Part shown: piece after piece, positions 4,210-6,177 of the stretch
How positions within the stretch are numbered: position 1 is the stretch's first letter
How the letters are laid out: each line of letters opens with the position of its first letter
Assembly: GCA_003694235.1 (NCBI GenBank)
Contig: RFKO01000313.1
Coordinates: forward strand, 1 to 6,177
Length of the DNA stretch: 6,177 nucleotides
Direction: 5' to 3'
Origin: Anaerolineae bacterium
GTDB taxonomy: Bacteria > Chloroflexota > Anaerolineae > Anaerolineales > UBA11858
Program-made: the position numbers and the translations under genes
The notes under the pieces: generated by a model
Database searches by the model: none
The model's input: the letters and a program-made list of their open reading frames with translations, nothing else
Told to the model about the DNA's origin: nothing

Positions 4210-6078
4210 ATGGAAATCGGCGAACGCTTGCAGGCGGTGCTGGGTTCATTGCCCACACGGCCGGGTTGCTATTTGATGAAAGATGAACAGGGGGAAGTGA
4301 TTTACGTGGGCAAGGCGGTCAACCTGCGCCAGCGCGTGCGCTCCTACTTCCACGCCAGCGCGCAGCAACACCCGCGCACGCGTCAACTGGTGCAACGCAT
4401 CGCCGACATCGAATGGATCGTGGTGGATTCCGAACTGGAGGCCCTGATCCTGGAGATGAATCTGATCAAAAAGCATCGCCCGCGCTACAACGTACGCCTC
4501 AAGGACGACAAGCGCTATCCTTACATCAAGATCCACTGGCAGGATGACTACCCCCGCGTCACGGTGACGCGGCGCGTGGTGGATGATGGCGCCCGTTACT
4601 TTGGGCCGTACACTTCGGTCTGGGCGGTGCATCAGACGCTGGATGTGCTGCGGCGCGTTTTCCCCTACCTGACGTGCAGCCGCACGATCACGGGCGAAGA
4701 CCCGCGCGCCTGTCTGTACTACGATATCAAATTGTGCGCCGGCCCATGCGTCGGCGCGGTGACGCGCCAGCAGTACCGGGATATCATCGCGGGATTGGAA
4801 CGCTTTTTGCAGGGCGACAGCGCCGGCGTTCTGGAAAACCTGCGCGCCGAGATGCAGCAGGCGGCCAACACCTTGCAGTTCGAGCGCGCCGCCGCTTTGC
4901 GCGATCAGATCGCGGCGATTGAACAAATCCTCGCGCGTCAAAAAATGGTGCTCTCCGGCGATTTTGCCGATACCGATGTGATCGCTTTGGCGCGCGATGA
5001 GCGCGATGCCTGTGTGCAGGTGTTTTTCATCCGCGGCGGCAAGTTGATCGGGCGGGAATACTTCTTGCTGGAAGGGGCTGAGGATGTTGCCGAGGAGGAT
5101 GTGCTGGCGGAGTTTGTCAAACAGTTCTATGATCAGGCGCCTGCCCTGCCGCAACAGGTGTTGCTGCCGCGGCAGGTTGAGGAGGCGCGCATTATCCGCC
5201 AGTGGCTGAATCGTCGCCGCGGCGCGAGTGTGCGCCTGCGCGTGCCGCGGCAGGGCCAGCCGCGCGAACTGGTGCGCATGGCGGCCGAGAACGCGGCCGA
5301 GACGCTGCGGGCATTGCGGGCGCAGTGGGAGAGCGATAAGCATCGCCAGACGCAGGCGTTGAGCGAACTGCACGAAGCGCTCGATCTGCCGCGCGCCCCC
5401 CGACGGATCGAATGTTACGACATTTCCAACACGCAGGGCGTGGCCATGGTGGGCAGCATGGTGGTGTTCGAACAGGGTGTGCCGCACAGGCAGCATTACC
5501 GCCGTTTCAACATCCGCAACGTGGTCGGGCCGGACGATTTCGCCAGCATGGAAGAGGTGCTCACGCGCCGCTTCCGCCGCTGGCAGGCGGCTCATGAGAT
5601 GAGCGAGGCTGAACGGCAGCAGCAATCTGTGGATGCCTCTTTTGCCGCTCTCCCTGATTTGGTCATCATTGACGGCGGAAAAGGTCAGTTAGGGCGCGCC
5701 GTGCGGGTGTTGCAGGCTTATGGGCTGGCCGAGGTGGTGCCGGTGATCGGCCTGGCCAAGCGGGAGGAGGAGATTTTCGTTCCGGGGCGCAAGCAGGCGA
5801 TCCATCTGCCGCCTCGTTCGGAGGGATTGTATCTCATCCAGCGCATCCGTGATGAGGCCCATCGTTTTGCCATCACCGCCCATCGCAAGCGTCGCTCGCG
5901 TCAGGGCCTGGCCTCGCAGCTGGAGGCCATCCCCGGCATTGGGCCGGCGCGCCGCAAAGCGCTGTTACAGCACTTTGGTTCCATGGATGCCATTCGGCAG
6001 GCCAGCGAGGAGGAGCTTGCCGCTGCCCCCAAAATGAATGCCTCGCTGGCAGCCCGCGTGAAAGAGTTTTTGGGTTGA
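4210..6078 (+). CDS. uvrC: UvrABC excinuclease subunit C
   Basis: Predicted 622-residue UvrC, the dual-incision nuclease of nucleotide excision repair, recruited by UvrB to cut 3' and then 5' of a DNA lesion. The GIY-YIG domain (about 14-95) has GCY at 19-21, IYVGKA at 31-36, Arg40 and acidic ELEAL at 75-79 for the 3' cut. Cys156, Cys168, Cys176 and Cys180 have the 12/8/4 spacing of the Fe-S cysteines reported in E. coli UvrC. The UVR coiled segment for UvrB contact is about 204-240. The RNase H-like 5' nuclease has Asp404 (ECYDISN), Asp488 (VIIDGGKGQ) and His551 (DEAHRFA). Tandem helix-hairpin-helix motifs for DNA binding occupy about 565-620 (IPGIGPARRKALL). The length is normal and all key residues are present. 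The start fits the family N-terminus; a minimal GAGG precedes the ATG by 2 bases. It is transcribed away from the LOG operon. Confidence 0.97.
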   Translation: MEIGERLQAVLGSLPTRPGCYLMKDEQGEVIYVGKAVNLRQRVRSYFHASAQQHPRTRQLVQRIADIEWIVVDSELEALILEMNLIKKHRPRYNVRLKDDKRYPYIKIHWQDDYPRVTVTRRVVDDGARYFGPYTSVWAVHQTLDVLRRVFPYLTCSRTITGEDPRACLYYDIKLCAGPCVGAVTRQQYRDIIAGLERFLQGDSAGVLENLRAEMQQAANTLQFERAAALRDQIAAIEQILARQKMVLSGDFADTDVIALARDERDACVQVFFIRGGKLIGREYFLLEGAEDVAEEDVLAEFVKQFYDQAPALPQQVLLPRQVEEARIIRQWLNRRRGASVRLRVPRQGQPRELVRMAAENAAETLRALRAQWESDKHRQTQALSELHEALDLPRAPRRIECYDISNTQGVAMVGSMVVFEQGVPHRQHYRRFNIRNVVGPDDFASMEEVLTRRFRRWQAAHEMSEAERQQQSVDASFAALPDLVIIDGGKGQLGRAVRVLQAYGLAEVVPVIGLAKREEEIFVPGRKQAIHLPPRSEGLYLIQRIRDEAHRFAITAHRKRRSRQGLASQLEAIPGIGPARRKALLQHFGSMDAIRQASEEELAAAPKMNASLAARVKEFLG

Positions 6079-6177
6079 AGCTGGGCTTTTCAAAAGTTTA
6101 ACAGCCGGTTATCGTCATGCCACCCGCAGATGCATGCACCGTGGGCTAATCTTCGAAAAGTGCGCTGGGGTTGGCGA
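6079..6177. other. Non-coding tail after uvrC with short palindromes
   Basis: No gene or RNA is recognisable. There is an 11-base odd palindrome, CTTTTCAAAAG (6086-6096), an 8-base palindrome, TGCATGCA (6131-6138), and CTTCGAAAAG (6151-6160), which contains palindrome TTCGAA and resembles the first. CTTTTC (6086-6091) could pair with GAAAAG (6155-6160). No GC-rich stem with a T-run is present, so I call no intrinsic terminator for uvrC. Confidence 0.5.

Noticed and set aside
4101..4256. N-terminal extension of the LOG protein from 4256
   Set aside because: It would translate the heptad repeats (SSLLTDNCSLITDNCSLLT) and overlap the uvrC start. Family proteins begin at the MLKTICVFCGSS-like segment.
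4246..5625. Minus-strand 459-residue open frame
   Set aside because: It is antisense to uvrC, whose domains are complete and in one frame.

Overview
The window is G+C-rich (roughly 60-65% by eye) and holds four complete protein genes. Three lie on the minus strand and look like one transcription unit, read from right to left: a LOG-family nucleotide phosphoribohydrolase (4100-3507), then two related LysM/M23-type lipoproteins (3487-1961 and 1964-369). The fourth, on the plus strand and divergent from them, is a full-length uvrC excision-repair nuclease (4210-6078). The likely source is a Chloroflexota bacterium of the Anaerolineae/Caldilineae type. This is inferred from the style of the lipoproteins (Cys lipobox, Pro/Thr/Ala linker, LysM, long middle domain, M23 domain with a DxDGDGxE insert), from gene starts with weak or no Shine-Dalgarno, and from intergenic repeat families. 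No rRNA marker is present to confirm it.

Layout. Positions 1-368 hold no convincing gene. They carry inverted repeats, four copies of a 24-bp direct repeat (one contains a C(TTCG)G hairpin) and a CTCCGTG-type repeat, so they look like accumulated dispersed intergenic repeats. Positions 369-3487 are the two lipoprotein genes, which overlap by the 4 bases ATGA. Positions 3507-4100 are the LOG gene, 19 bases upstream of the first lipoprotein gene. Positions 4101-4209 are the divergent control region, mostly filled by a run of seven 7-bp repeats. Positions 4210-6078 are uvrC, and 6079-6177 is non-coding with only short palindromes.

Function. The two lipoproteins are predicted to be exported, lipid-anchored, wall-binding metallopeptidases that act on peptidoglycan or another peptide substrate outside the membrane. 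Both have a His-x12-Asp metal-site spacing like the LasA/beta-lytic (M23A) type instead of the usual HxxxD of M23B. Both also have a middle domain with a transglycosylase-like helix in which Gln stands where the catalytic Glu is expected. The LOG protein is probably a cytosolic nucleotide enzyme whose link to the wall proteins is only by co-transcription. UvrC is housekeeping DNA repair, with GIY-YIG and RNase H-like nuclease residues and an Fe-S cysteine quartet intact.

Nothing here amounts to a clearly new defence or mobile system. The most interesting points are the duplicated peptidase pair with its unusual active-site layout, and the heptad repeat in the divergent promoter.
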